In this document: positions 30,246-41,214 of the stretch, one piece after another
Layout: each line of letters starts with the position of its first letter
Numbering within the stretch: the stretch's first letter is position 1
From: Cunninghamia lanceolata
Taxonomy: Eukaryota; Streptophyta; Pinopsida; Cupressales; Cupressaceae
Length of the DNA: 64,000 nt
Direction: 5' to 3'
Assembly: GCA_027924645.1 (NCBI GenBank)
Contig: BSBN01001752.1
Coordinates: 15,429,001 to 15,493,000 of the forward strand
Position numbers and translations under genes: made by a program
Notes under the pieces: model-generated
Databases searched by the model: none
Told to the model about the DNA's origin: nothing
The model's input: only the letters and a program-made list of their open reading frames with translations

Positions 30246-30575
30246 CTAATGCTCTATGCACTTATGAATACCAGACAAGATTGCCTGAAATTCTACTTCA
30301 TTATTTGTTCCAGCTCCCAAGCTTTTTGAAAGGGCCCAAATGAGATTTCCTTGATCATCTCTGAGAATACGTCCAGCACTAGCAATACCAGGGTTTCCTT
30401 TGGAACCTCCATTGATGTTTAATTTTAGCCTGCCTGAAGGTGGTGGATTCCATTTAACCTTTGCCCTTTTCAATCTTTTTGTTGCACTTGATCTACTAGC
30501 AAAGGAGGGGGGCATTCAACAGCTTCCACTTCTTCATGATGTTATCATCCCAGCTCGTGAACATCATGGAGTTAG
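30246..30575 (-). pseudogene. LINE C-terminal RNase H-like domain
   Basis: The frame begins MPPSFASRSSATKRLKRAKV and continues KWNPPPSGRLKLNINGGSKG, then NPGIASAGRILRDDQGNLIW and NNEVEFQAILSGI. This is the plant RVT_3-type RNase H. Here the first catalytic Asp of the usual N.DG..K is replaced (NINGGSKG), while the Glu of E..A is present in VEFQAIL. The frame upstream runs into the inserted LTR at 30576. Confidence 0.85.
30571..30575 (+). repeat. Target-site duplication GTTAG, left
   Basis: GTTAG before TGTTGAACAC; repeated at 32765-32769. Confidence 0.75.
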
Positions 30576-30799
30576 TGTTGAACACACCAGGATACTGAGA
30601 GGGGGGGTGAATCAGTATCTAAACAAACTTCAAATTCTCTGCAACAAACTAATACTTAAACATTATAGCATCAACATAAGCATGAAAGATCAACACAATG
30701 CACATCAACACATAACACCGGATATATGTGGAAAACCCAAGAAGAGAAAAACCATGGTAAGGATTAACTCACAATATATGAAGCTCAAAATTACAACTT

Positions 30800-30990
30800 T
30801 GTTTTAGGGCTACAACCCAAGGAAGCAACTACTCCCTGTTAACTTTATTTTAGGGCTATAACCCATGGAAGAAACTACTCCCTGAAACTTTGCTTTAGGG
30901 TCACTCCCAAGGAAGCTACAACTCCCTACTGACTTTGACTTAGGGCTACAACCCAAGGAAGCAACTACTCCTTGATCTGAGAACACACTG
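30800..30990. repeat. Four ~45-bp tandem repeats in the LTR
   Basis: TTAGGGCTACAACCCAAGGA followed by AGCAACTACTCCCTG recurs with variation at about 30806, 30852, 30896 and 30940. Confidence 0.7.
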
Positions 30991-32502
30991 AGAGATTATT
31001 ACAGAATGATAGTCCTTCTACTGTTTAAAAACTGTCATTGAAGTTCACACCTTTGATGATTGCAATTCCGCTTCTTCAGATGAATGAATCAATTAGGCAC
31101 ACTATTCACTTCCTTCATATCACAAAAATATCTTCAAGATGAATCAGGATAGATTCTACAACTTCTTCTCTTTCTCCTTCAGTTGCACATCATAATGCAT
31201 ACATTTTGCTCCTTTTCTTACTTGCGAACCTTATCACCTCACATGCAATCACACCATGCCTAATTAAATTTGAATTACAATGTATACATGATATTACATT
31301 GATTACATTGCTTTTTGGCCATAGACAACATGAAAAATACATTTACAAGTCAGCCAAACAACACACATCATGAAACATGTAGAAGATAGGTCCTAATCAA
31401 GATTACACGCTAAACCAACAGAAGATATGTGCCTTGCAGACACCAAAACTTGCTTAATCAAGTCCAAAACATTCTTCATAGCTTCAAACACCAAGGAATT
31501 ACCTCTGCACACTTCGCTCAATTGAAAATAGGATAGTCTTAAACAAAACCATATGAAACTTGAAGCATAACAACGACAACAACTTGAAAACCTTGTGCGG
31601 TACTGGAAATAAGATAGATCTTCATGAAACTCTTCCAAATGAGTCTATAAAACTCATACAACATTCCCAAACACTCTTTTACCTCTGCACATCAAAGATT
31701 TTGTGTTGCACATCTTCAACCATGAACTCTGAGAACAACCAATCATCCAGAACACACTGCACCATACTATCATAGAAAAACTATGTTTGCAGACCACCAA
31801 GAGGCTTGAATCTACAAGGGAGCATGTAATGCACATCTAGAAACATGTCCACTGAACTGCAAAGGCAAACATTCACTTCCAAAGGAATGTAGAGCATTCC
31901 AACAAGTCTTCAACACTACTTCATTCTACCAAAACACATACCAGTACTCTATCATGCATAACTTTCACAGCAGAAGGAAGAATGATCTACAACTTTGGAA
32001 ATAACACCTTCACTACCCTCTGAACACAATTCTAGAACTGCATAGACATATATACAAACGCGGAGGAATGTAGAGGAATGCAGAGCATTCCATTACCCCG
32101 CTAGGAAAACCTTCACAAAACCAACATTGTCTTCAAACTGTTAACTGCAAAACATACTTTCGATAATCAAAAAACCATGAAACTTGGAACATACATGATC
32201 TAACACTATATGAAGCTATGTTCCAATCTACAAAAGCACAACATCAGCAAAATGAAAATGTGGAGCAATCTCCTAGACATCCTAAAGCAAAGACTATTAC
32301 CAACTTCCAGAGGCCAATTCTTCTTTGTATCAGCACATACATCTTGGAAACAGTGGAACATGCTTCGAATCACCAGCAACACTTTCTGAACATCAATAAC
32401 ACATCTAATCCTCTTAGTGCTTCTAATTCCCATATTAATGCTTCTTCTTGATGCTTCTAATTCCCATATTAATATGGCTTCATACTCAACTCTACACTAA
32501 TC

Positions 32503-32640
32503 AGGGCATGACATCCAACCATGAAATGTATCTTCTTTAAGAGTATGACATCCAACCATGAGTTTTGTATCTCCTTTAGGAGCATGACATCCAACCATGA
32601 ACTATATCTTCTTTAGGAGCATGACATCCAATAATGAACT
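32503..32640. repeat. Four ~39-bp tandem repeats in the LTR
   Basis: GCATGACATCCAACCATGAA and variants recur at about 32505, 32545, 32582 and 32620, separated by ATCTTCTTTAGGA-like spacers. The block is near the 5' end of the LTR in its own orientation. Confidence 0.75.
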
Positions 32641-32764
32641 TTATCATACTTCCATGATAGTGTTGACATCAATGACAATCTTTGTGACAACCTTAACAAT
32701 CTCTCTCAACCTTGTGACAGTGTTGACATCAATGACAAAAACCTTAGGAATCATATGTGTAATA

Positions 32765-32769
32765 GTTAG
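32765..32769 (+). repeat. Target-site duplication GTTAG, right
   Basis: GTTAG following GTGTAATA; matches 30571-30575. Confidence 0.7.
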
Positions 32770-34065
32770 AGTTCCCTAGATTTTCCATGACTATTTCACA
32801 AATACTCAACTTGCTATTTCTCTGAACCTCCAAGGATGACAACTCTGCATCGTAGAAGATTCTATTGTTCCTTTCCTACCAGAGATGTCAAATTACTAGA
32901 GAGGGGGACGCCACCCATATGCCTTCCCAAAGGGAATCCCTAAGGCATGGCCAGGAGTGGAAAAGCTCAAGTAGGTCCATAGGAAAAGCACCTATCCAGC
33001 CTAGAGAGTTGATAAACCCTGTCCAGCACTATTTGGTGAAATTGCAATTGAGAAACAAGTGGTCCACCCTCTCTTCCTCCAGTTTGCACAGGATGCACCA
33101 TGATGGCCTCATGATTCCAATTGTCTTCAACCTATCACCCGTCAAAATCCTTTTGTGGAGAGCCATCTAGGTAAAGGCTTCTGCCTTAGTGAGTCACCAC
33201 TTACTCTAACATAGTTCTGTTGGCCAATCAAATTTCTCAATGGTTGCACGCTAGATTTTATAGCCTAACTTCGTAGTATATTCTCCAATTTAGCCTTGGT
33301 CCAAACAAGGCAATCATTTTTTAGATTTATAAAGATTTTCCTTTCTGAGAGGAGTTGTTTTAGACGATCTTTTTGTTCTTTTAGTGTTGTAACATTGTCT
33401 AGCTCTTTCCACTGCTAGATTCCCACATTGTTTGAGGGAGGAGTGATATAATCAATTACCTTAGTGCCCCAAGCATGGGAGAGGATTGCCCTGATGTCCT
33501 GTAAACTTGGATCGCTAGCCAATGACGGGTAAGCGTTTCACGAATCATCCCAAAAACTTGTTATGCGACCATTCTTGCTAGTCCATGAGAGATGATTTGT
33601 GATGATGGATCAACACTAGATTAAGAAATTCTAGATATGAGATCCCCGAGAAAGATTAGGTGTGGTAAGAATCTATAAAGGATTTGTGCTATCCAGGTAT
33701 TTAAGATGGAGGATTCTGCACCATCTAGCATCCAAGTCCCTAAACAGTTTCCAAACAAGTTTTGCTCCAAGGGCCAGATTATATTGTTTGATCTTCCTCA
33801 GACCCAGACCACCATCTTGTTTTCTTTTGCAAGTCATTTCCCAACCAATCAAAGGGATACACTTGTTGTCTTTCGAACCTTCCCACAAGAATTTTTTAAG
33901 GATTCCTTCCAGCAACCCATTGTCTTTCGTAGTGATCTGAGTGCTAGAGAGAAGATGGATAATTATAGTAGACAGAACAACTCTAATCATGGTTATTTTC
34001 CCAGCAGGGGAAAGCTATTTGCCTTTCCAGACCAAGGCTTTGTCTCAATATTTTTATACCATTAA
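32770..34065 (-). pseudogene. LINE reverse transcriptase C-terminus and zf-RVT domain
   Basis: The minus-strand frame 33990-33673 reads MIRVVLSTIIIHLLSSTQIT, then FLWEGSKDNKCIPLIGWEMT and GGLGLRKIKQYNLALGAKLV. This is the conserved region after the palm in plant LINE polymerases. The sequence just before it (34060-33990) reads KANSFPLLGKI, the usual LS.AGR equivalent. Further on, 33180-32865 gives LHKRILTGDRLKTIGIMRPS followed by WCILCKLEEERVDHLFLNC, a C..C...H....C zinc-binding pattern. In-frame stops around 33660-33180 show decay. The family makes cDNA at nicked chromosomal sites; this copy cannot. Confidence 0.88.
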
Positions 34066-34237
34066 TGAAATCATGCTACTATAACATAAAACATATCAAA
34101 ATCCATTTCTAATAGTGTAATGGAATTAGTTAGCCAGATAGTCATAAAGTAACACATATCACTAACTTAACATCATATATGTATGTGCAATAATATAATT
34201 AAATAGTATTATGCCATGTACAAAATGGGCTATGACA
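34066..34237 (-). repeat. Start of the 3' LTR of the minus-strand gypsy element
   Basis: On the minus strand, the purine tract GAGGGAGGGA (34247-34238) is followed by TGTCATAGCCCATTTTG, the expected polypurine tract and LTR start after pol. The LTR is cut off at about 34065, where LINE sequence begins. Confidence 0.6.
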
Positions 34238-34317
34238 TCCCTCCCTCATATGAGTAGTCATCATCCTAATGCTATCAAGGATGTATAAAAACTAGAAAAG
34301 ATGAGGGAAAAATCATT

Positions 34318-35600
34318 ACATCTCTGCAACATCCTCCCAAGTAGCATTATCCTCAAAGAAATGATCCCACTTCACCTTGCACTGTACCACTTCCCTGTTG
34401 TGCAACTGAACTTTGTGTTTCTCAAGGATTCATAGGGGCTCTACCTAAACCACCCTTGGATCCTATACCTACAAGGCCTGCCAATCCAAAATGTGAGTGG
34501 CATCAGGGTGATAAGGATTTAACAATGAAACATGTAAACATCATGCAACTGAGAGAGAGATGGTGGTAAATCCAATCTATAGGCTACATGATTTATCACA
34601 TCCAATACATAAAAAAACCCCATATATCTAGGAGCTAGCTTGACTGACTTGCCAAAGGAGATGGAACTCATATTATTTTACCCTGAGGAACACTTTGTCA
34701 ACAACCACAAATTACCAAAAACTTTTGTTCTTGTCAGCATAGCTATTCTATCTATTAGAAGCTTCCTTTAGTCTTCCTCTAATCAATTTCATTTGCTCAT
34801 CCATTTCTCTAAGCATTTCAGGGCCAATAATTACCCTGTCCTCTATTCTATCCCAACTGAGAGGGGTACGACATTTTCTTCCGTAGAGGGCTTTAAAAGG
34901 AGCCATTCCCAATGAAGATTGATAAGAATTTTGTATGCAAATTCAACTAACGGAAGGTATTCCTCCCATTTGTACTATTAGTCGATATAGTACATTCAAA
35001 GTAGATCCTCAACAATCTAATTAACCCATTTTTTTCCCATCTGTCTGTGGATGATACATTGAACTAAAGTTAAGTCAGGTACCTAGAGCGGCATGGAAGG
35101 TTTTCCAAAACCTTTGTGTCATCCTAACATCTTTGTCAGAAATAATTGTTTTATGTACCCCATGAAGCTTGAATATTTCTTGCACAATTCTCTTAGCCAA
35201 GGTTAGTTATCCATAAGTTAAATTCCCAAGTATGAAGAGGGGCTACCTTGGTTAGTTTGTCAATTACAACTAGAATTACATCATTCTTGGACTTAGACAT
35301 GGGTAACCCATGTATCAAGTCCATACTAATTACTTGCCACTCGTATTCTAGTATGTCATAAGGATACAAATATCCTACTGAATGCACATGCTCAGCCTTT
35401 ACCCGTTAGCATTCTAGGCACCTTGCTACATATTCTATTACCTCTCTCTTCATACTAGACCATAAATATATAATGGCTTAAAATCATCCATAAGCTTAGT
35501 CACTCTGGGATTCCTGGAACAAGGAGCATTGTGTTCTTCTTTGAGGATTTGGCTCTGTAGGTAAATAGATTTGTCACTATGAAATAACCTTTGAAAATGA
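34318..35600 (-). pseudogene. Ty3/gypsy integrase and pol C-terminus
   Basis: Read on the minus strand: the zinc-binding start (KSIYLQSQILKEEHNAPCSR, near 35560), then the core with WQVISMDLIHGLPMSKSKND (around 35330) and TIISDKDVRMTQRFWKTFH (around 35130). HPQTDGKKMG follows near 35050, then MAPFKALYGRKCRTPLSWDR (near 34880). The C-terminal part carries a chromodomain-like DPRVV.VEPL.ILEKHKVQL and the end KVKWDHFFEDNATWEDVAEM (about 34380-34320). About ten in-frame stops make it a pseudogene. The normal role is integration of the retrotransposon cDNA. It is the same element as 41215-44682, from which it is separated by a 5.6-kb segment. Confidence 0.85.
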
Positions 35601-36650
35601 CTCGTTGCCCATAGAGCGGTGACTAAATAGTCCCAACAGTTGGAGAAGTTGCTACTGGACTAACAACTTTCCTCTGCATTTGAGAGGGGCAACTCCCTCA
35701 TATGATAGGGGTATTTGTGGTTTTTGTGTACTTTTATCCTAAAAGTACAAAAAGGAAGAAAAGCAAAATAATAGGAGAAATGGGCATGTAGAAACCCTCG
35801 TGGTAGACGTACGAAAACCAACAGGAGTTTCACAATCTTATTGAAAAGTATGAGGGGGTTTCACCACAAAGTTAGAAACCACTTTCCTAAACTCTATGAT
35901 GGATCTCATGACATATATGCAACAACGATGAAGAAAGATGGCAAATCTCAACATATGAAGAGATTAATTTATCTAAACACTTTCAAATCAGGATATCGAG
36001 ACATGATTGTGCTTTATCACCCCAATTGCATGCTTTAATGGATAACTTTGATTCACACAAATACATAGAAAGATCACCAATTTGACATACGAGAAACTAG
36101 TCATCGTAATTCAGAAATACATCAAGAACATACGAACTGAAAATGTATTCTTCATTATCTTTTTGAAATTATACAATTCAAAAAAAAGTAGACTATACAA
36201 TGTGTAGAACCAAAAATATTCCAAGAAGTTTATTCATAAGTTCCCCCTGCAAAAGTTCTCTCTAAAGAGACCCCTCTCCTTTTACATTTGAAATAGCCTT
36301 GTATTTATAGTCTTCCCTCCTGTAACCACCTAATAACCAACTTGTAACTACTTGACAACTACTTTATAACTACCTTTTTGAAATACAATAATAAAAATAA
36401 GTTTTATTCTAGTTAGTTTTTGCTCTACTTTTCTAGAAATAAAACCTATTTTCTAACTTGTGAATTATAATAAGTGACATAAGTCACTTTTACAAAAAGG
36501 TATATTAAACTTGTAACATTCGAGTGGTGAACTTCACTAAGTCATCTTCCATCTCCATTTGTTCCATTTCGATAGTCATCTCTTCAATTGCTTCTTGACA
36601 TCTTTTTCAAAGTGCTAGAAATGCGATAGACAAATGATGAAATTGATCTA
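35601..36650 (-). repeat. LTR-like fragment with TATA box
   Basis: On the minus strand CTATAAATACAAGG lies near 36320-36305, after an AACTTGTTA/TTACAGG-rich stretch, and is followed by GAGAGGGGTCTC-like sequence. This resembles a retrotransposon LTR promoter. A possible LTR start TGTTACAAG is at 36518. Ends and duplications could not be fixed. No genes are seen. Confidence 0.35.
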
Positions 36651-36823
36651 CTAACTTTGCATAATAAGTACCACGAAAATTCATATATGTGTTGGTGGGA
36701 ATTCATCGAAATTGGTGGCTATGTGTCTTCTAGAATACTTTTTACACAATCAATGGGATTCCTTCTAACATTGTTTCTGCCATCACTAAGAAAGCTACCA
36801 ACTGGTATTTTCATGTTTACTAT

Positions 36824-37740
36824 TCAGTCCCCAGTTGCTTTTACCAAGAGTTTTTTTTTTTGCACATTCCAAGCCTCCTGCTCTGTGAAATAAGACTTTG
36901 CCTTTGAGTTTAAGTTATGCTCCTCAGATTTATACTGGTGATTGCATCTACTAAACTCTTGGTGAACTTCCTCTGTGCAAGAATCAACAAATCTGACATA
37001 TTCCCAATAGGTGTCATGAGTCATCTCATCCTTGGGAACATTAATGTCAGGCCCATATTTGATGGTTGAGCATCTAGAATTATCGTGGAGATTGTTGGTG
37101 CACATCATGTATCTTTGATTACTTTCCTTTTGGACAAGGAAGCAAATGGATATGACCTTGGCCCTATTTCCTGTAGAACATGTTACACATCTCTGCCTCC
37201 CCTTTCTCTTCCCATTTATACTTACGATCCTCAAAGTCAAAATATTCCTCCTCTAAAATGAATCTTGCATTCCACATGTTTCCATGTATTGTATCATGCA
37301 GAGTAGGGTGATCTAGTGGAAGGCAACATAAGTAATCACAAGCTTCACATCTAGTGTCTTAGTAATGTACAACAAATGCATTTTTCATGTGAACATGTGG
37401 GCCTTCATGAGTCCTTGGAAAGGGAGGAATAGGAATGCAACAGCCTTTGCGTTGTCCATTTTGTTCTGAAGTGTTCATACTCAAATGAAACCCTTTGTCC
37501 TCTTACTAGTTGTGTAAATACTTCACATATTCCAGGAGTTTCACATTTCTTGGTGCATGTATGTTCATTTCCACACATATGCTCTGCTTCATGGAATTGA
37601 TCTTCCACTCCACATGTCCATGATGCATTTGCTTTGGCAATTTCTTTCATGGCAATGGTGTATTTTCTGAATAGTTTTAAAGGCCATAATACAAGGATTG
37701 TTGTATCTTGTTTAAGCCCCCACATTATGTATACATGTCT
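36824..37740 (-). pseudogene. Cysteine-rich protein fragment (large VWA/GTPase-type family, tentative)
   Basis: Two minus-strand frames, 37725-37405 and 37240-36824, are in the same order as one decayed protein. Landmarks are EHMCGNEHTCTKKCETPGIC, CEACDYLCCLPLDHPTLHDT followed by IHGNM, then QRCVTCSTGNRAKVISICFL. The last is MTHDTYWEYVRFVDSCTEEV with SRCNHQYKSEEHN. The C..C.....H...H..HG.M and THD.YW....F.D.C pattern resembles cysteine/histidine-rich C-terminal domains of large fungal and plant proteins with VWA- or GTPase-like parts. I know them only as uncharacterised. It is broken by a frameshift and stops. It directly follows PPR-like sequence on the same strand, so it may be part of a chimeric captured segment. 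Confidence 0.5.
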
Positions 37741-40400
37741 GCCAGCACAATGTCTATTCTTTCATATTTAACATACAGGTCCGTCAGGGCATTTCAGACT
37801 ATAATATTTGATCAAAATTATTGTTTCGTTGTGCTTTGAGGGGTGTCCATAACCGATTTCAAAGTTCCCATTTTGGTGTAGAGTGGGGAGAATGCTAACA
37901 AAGGTTGTGGAGTTTTGCTTTACAGCTGCCAATTGCATTTGCGTTGAAAGTAGTTATGATAACTACTTAGTCATCGGCTTTTTAAAGGCATTTCACGATT
38001 TCCATGGTAGTCTTACACGGAGCTGATTATAAAATCTAGTTTTCAAAGGCTTTGTAGATACTTTAATCTCCATCTAAAACTGATGAATAACTTGCATTTT
38101 TTTGTATCCTGCCATCATTGTGTTCCATGAGACTGCACCTCTTTGACGCATCGTGTCGAACAGTTCATATGTATTGTTCGTGCTTTCAGATTTTGTATAA
38201 ATGTTTTCAGACTTATAATATCTGACAAAACCCTTCTTTTCATTATACCTTTATGGAGATCATACCCCAGTGGTCATTGCATCTCATGCGGCCACATTTT
38301 GCATGCACATCCACTAGAATGTTCCAATATCTTAACAAAAATTTATATTTTATCAAGCTTTGATGAAAACCGATAACCTATTTGAAAACTCCATTCTATT
38401 TGGCCTGAGAGAATGTTGAATGGAAGGGGTAGTGGTGTCCGGTTTTAATTCTACCAGTTTCATTGTCTTGAAAATTTATAAGACCTTTTTATTGAAACTG
38501 TTTCATGAGTATCTAATTGTCAATGCACTGCTTTTCTTTGAGGCCGACTGTCAAACAGTTTGTGAATGCTTATACATTTTGTAGGCATGCCTGCCAGGGC
38601 ACTTCAAACTATAATTATCTGACAAAAATCCTCCATCCTTCATGTTTTGATGGGCGCCCATATCCTGCTACGAGTGGAGGATGCTGTCAAAGGTATTGGA
38701 ATCCAGTTTTAGACCTACATAATGCATTTGCCTGTATGTCTTGAAAGTCTTTTCAATGCATCCATTTTGTGCATATCTCGCAACTGTTGCACCCCACGAG
38801 ATCACAGTTCTTCGAGGGATTTTATCAAATAGTTCACGTGCACTCTGGCTACGATTCCACATTTTATATATATGCTGTACTTAAACAGCGATCATTATTT
38901 TGCATGAAACCTGATTTCTTTGAAACATTTTACCAAATAGTTCACACGCCTCCTATATGCTTTCTATAATATATACATAGGTCTACCAGAGCATTTATGC
39001 TTATAATATCTTATAACAATCTCATTCCCTGGCTGGCCAGTTGCACGCTGTATCTCCAGGATCGCTACCTCCACTATTGGCCATGTCTCAGCAGGCTTGA
39101 AATCTTGAGTGCTAATGCCCCATAGAGTACAATCTTTCATTGAGCACGGTAAAATCACAATACTTTATCAATGCATGATGAATGCTCGAGCCGTCTTATG
39201 CACAAGAGAATGCACCTTACCGTGAGAATGTTGGCAAAGGATGTGGAATCAGTTTTGTAACCTCCATTGTTTCCCATTCATCCGCTTGCACCTGGCCTGA
39301 ACCTCCATCTCCTCATGCACATCTTGTAATTCTACATTTTCTTCGCCCTTGGCCTCCTCCTTGGTAACCATGGCTTCCAACATCTTATCAGATGGCCGAA
39401 TCTTATCTATGTTACAACATTTGGCCTGGGGTTTCGCCTCCCTCAAATTTTCCTTGACTTTCATGCCCACGTCCGTCAATCCATCTCTCTTTCCGAGACT
39501 CATGGGACCAACTCCACATTGCGAGACCTTATCTTTATTTCTGAGACCAGTTTGGCATTGGGAAATACTATCCTTCTTGCTGAAACCCATGAAACCAACT
39601 TCTGAGCAAGGTTTCATCTCCCTCAATTTCCTCTTAATAGCCATGACAACATCCACCAATCTGTCAGTGTCCTTGCATTGTGATATTCTATCAAACAGTT
39701 TATGCACCTTGTCAATCCTTCCACATTTTACATACAGGTCTACCGGGGCATGACAAAAATCATTATTCTGTTGTGTTTTGAGGGATGTCCATATACTGTC
39801 ACAGATCTACTTTCGTTGCAATTCATTAGACCATTTCTCTTTTGAGGTAGTTTATCAAATGATTCAGATGCTTTCAAAGCGCATTATTGAGAATGCAGAT
39901 CTACAATAACTTGGAGCAGTCTTCACGAGGGTTTGTGTGAAAAAGAATGTGCCACACCTACATCTTGTTTCAAATCTGCCGATGCATATCCTGTAATTTT
40001 TGCATACCATGAGATTAAGTCTGTTTGAGGCATTCTCGTATTCACATTATATGCTTCCACGGTTTACAAGAATGTCTATTAGAACATTTCCAAATATCAG
40101 ACTGAGATGGCGATGAGGAGGATCTTGGAGCTTTTAATTGCATCTTCTTGAAAGTTTACATCGCCTTTTTAACAACTCTACTATGTGCATACCCTGTTCT
40201 ATGGCTCTGAATCAAACACACGCAAGGAGAATGTTGGTAAATATTACACAATTTGTCTTTATGCTTCAAAGAATGCATTTGCATGAAGTTTGGGTAGTTA
40301 TAATAACTACTTCTTGTTTCCTTCATCGTTACTTTTACATCATTTCAAAACCTCCATCGGTAACTTATACACATTTTATGACCTTTTAACTTCTCCAAAG
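37741..40400 (-). pseudogene. Degenerate pentatricopeptide repeat (PPR, PLS-type) sequence
   Basis: Several PPR segments are readable on the minus strand in different frames: STTFVSILPTLHQNGNFEIG (about 37920-37860), SARELFDKIPRRTVISWGAT then VARYAQNG (38850-38760), KLDSNTFDSILHS and ALAGMPTKC...HKLFDSRP (38720-38530). Others are APVDLYVKCGRIDKVHKLFD (about 39750-39690) and FGNVLIDILVNRGSI near 40080. These match the A..LF..M..R....W......Y...G, TF.S.L.AC and ALVDMY.KCG motifs of plant organellar RNA-binding PPR proteins. Stops and frameshifts are throughout, and one stretch (39249-39690) no longer looks like PPR. The segment lies inside gypsy pol, so it was brought there by an insertion or gene capture. 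Confidence 0.7.
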
Positions 40401-41214
40401 CAAGTTTGAAAATAATTACTCCTTTAGTTGGCTTTGAAAACGTGCTTCAACTTATTAAAAACTACAACTTGTACTTTGAAAAAGTGTAACTTTGGAGAAG
40501 TTATTAAAAACTAAAACCCACACCTTCATTTTAGTTAGCCAAAACTGAAAGTTGCTTCGCACTTTTGCTTCTCACGAACTTAGCCAAAAGTGCAAGTTGA
40601 CACAAATTTTCACTTTTTCCTAAGTAGGCCAAAAATAACTTCTTTTTGAAAGCAAACTCTCCACTTAGCCAAATTCACAGGTGATAACTTTTCAACTTAA
40701 GTAAATTTGCAACTTGCGAACTGTCCAGGTGCAAGAAATGGTAAAAAGTACATAACTTTCAACTAGAAAGACAGATTGTCATGAAATCATGCCACATTGT
40801 CCATGAAGATAATACAAGGCTGTAGACAAAAGGATTTCTCTTGAACTTCAATAGAATTGCCTCTTTAATTGTTTCCGCAATCTGTGTGTAGAAAAATTGA
40901 ACTTTTAAAATCTCGCAAACTGTGAAGCATATGGCTCTGAAACTTTGCCACATTTGGCAAAATGGACATAACAACACTCCTATAAGAGGATTTCCTCTCA
41001 TCTGCTTTAAATTTTTAGATTTAATTATTTTTGTGATTTTGCGCATATGAGGACTGCTTCAAAGGCTTCGGCTAAAACATGCGAAAAATTCTTCTTTCAA
41101 ATTGGCAAATGACCTAACACTTCAAGAGAATTTGTGACTTGGGAGTGATTCAACATAAGGATTTTGACACAGAGTTTAAAATTTGGCAGGTTGAGAATGA
41201 GGTCAACAGGCTCT
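40401..41214. other. Non-coding with TTAGCCAAA-type short repeats
   Basis: CTTAGCCAAAA(C/G)T and related motifs recur at about 40537, 40582, 40625 and 40670. Two segments containing GCCACATT.(T/G) around 40790 and 40950 resemble each other. No gene is seen. It is the right end of the foreign segment inside gypsy pol; the junction is near 41215. Confidence 0.4.

Larger units (their letters stand above)
30576..32764 (-). mobile_element. Solo LTR (copia-type, minus strand) inside the LINE
   Basis: Read on the minus strand, it starts TATTACACATATG (a mutated TGTTAC) with TTTTGTCATTGATGTCAAC close behind. It ends GATTCACCCCCCCTCTCAGT followed by ATCCTGGTGTGTTCAACA. Both termini match the LTR family at 2364 and 27024. 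It is flanked by GTTAG and splits LINE coding sequence cleanly. It contains a four-copy ~45-bp repeat (30800-30990) and a four-copy ~39-bp repeat (32503-32640). No internal retrotransposon genes are present. Confidence 0.82.
29883..34065 (-). mobile_element. 5'-truncated LINE (L1-type), split by a solo LTR
   Basis: On the minus strand the element has, in order, the reverse transcriptase C-terminal region (34065 downward), a zinc-binding RVT domain (about 33180-32865) and an RNase H-like domain (30515-30246). A T-rich run at 29883-29898 on the plus strand may be the poly-A tail. The RT palm is missing, as in a LINE truncated at its 5' end. The solo LTR 30576-32764 with GTTAG duplications lies between the zinc-binding and RNase H domains. 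The outer ends were not confirmed by a target-site duplication. Confidence 0.75.
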
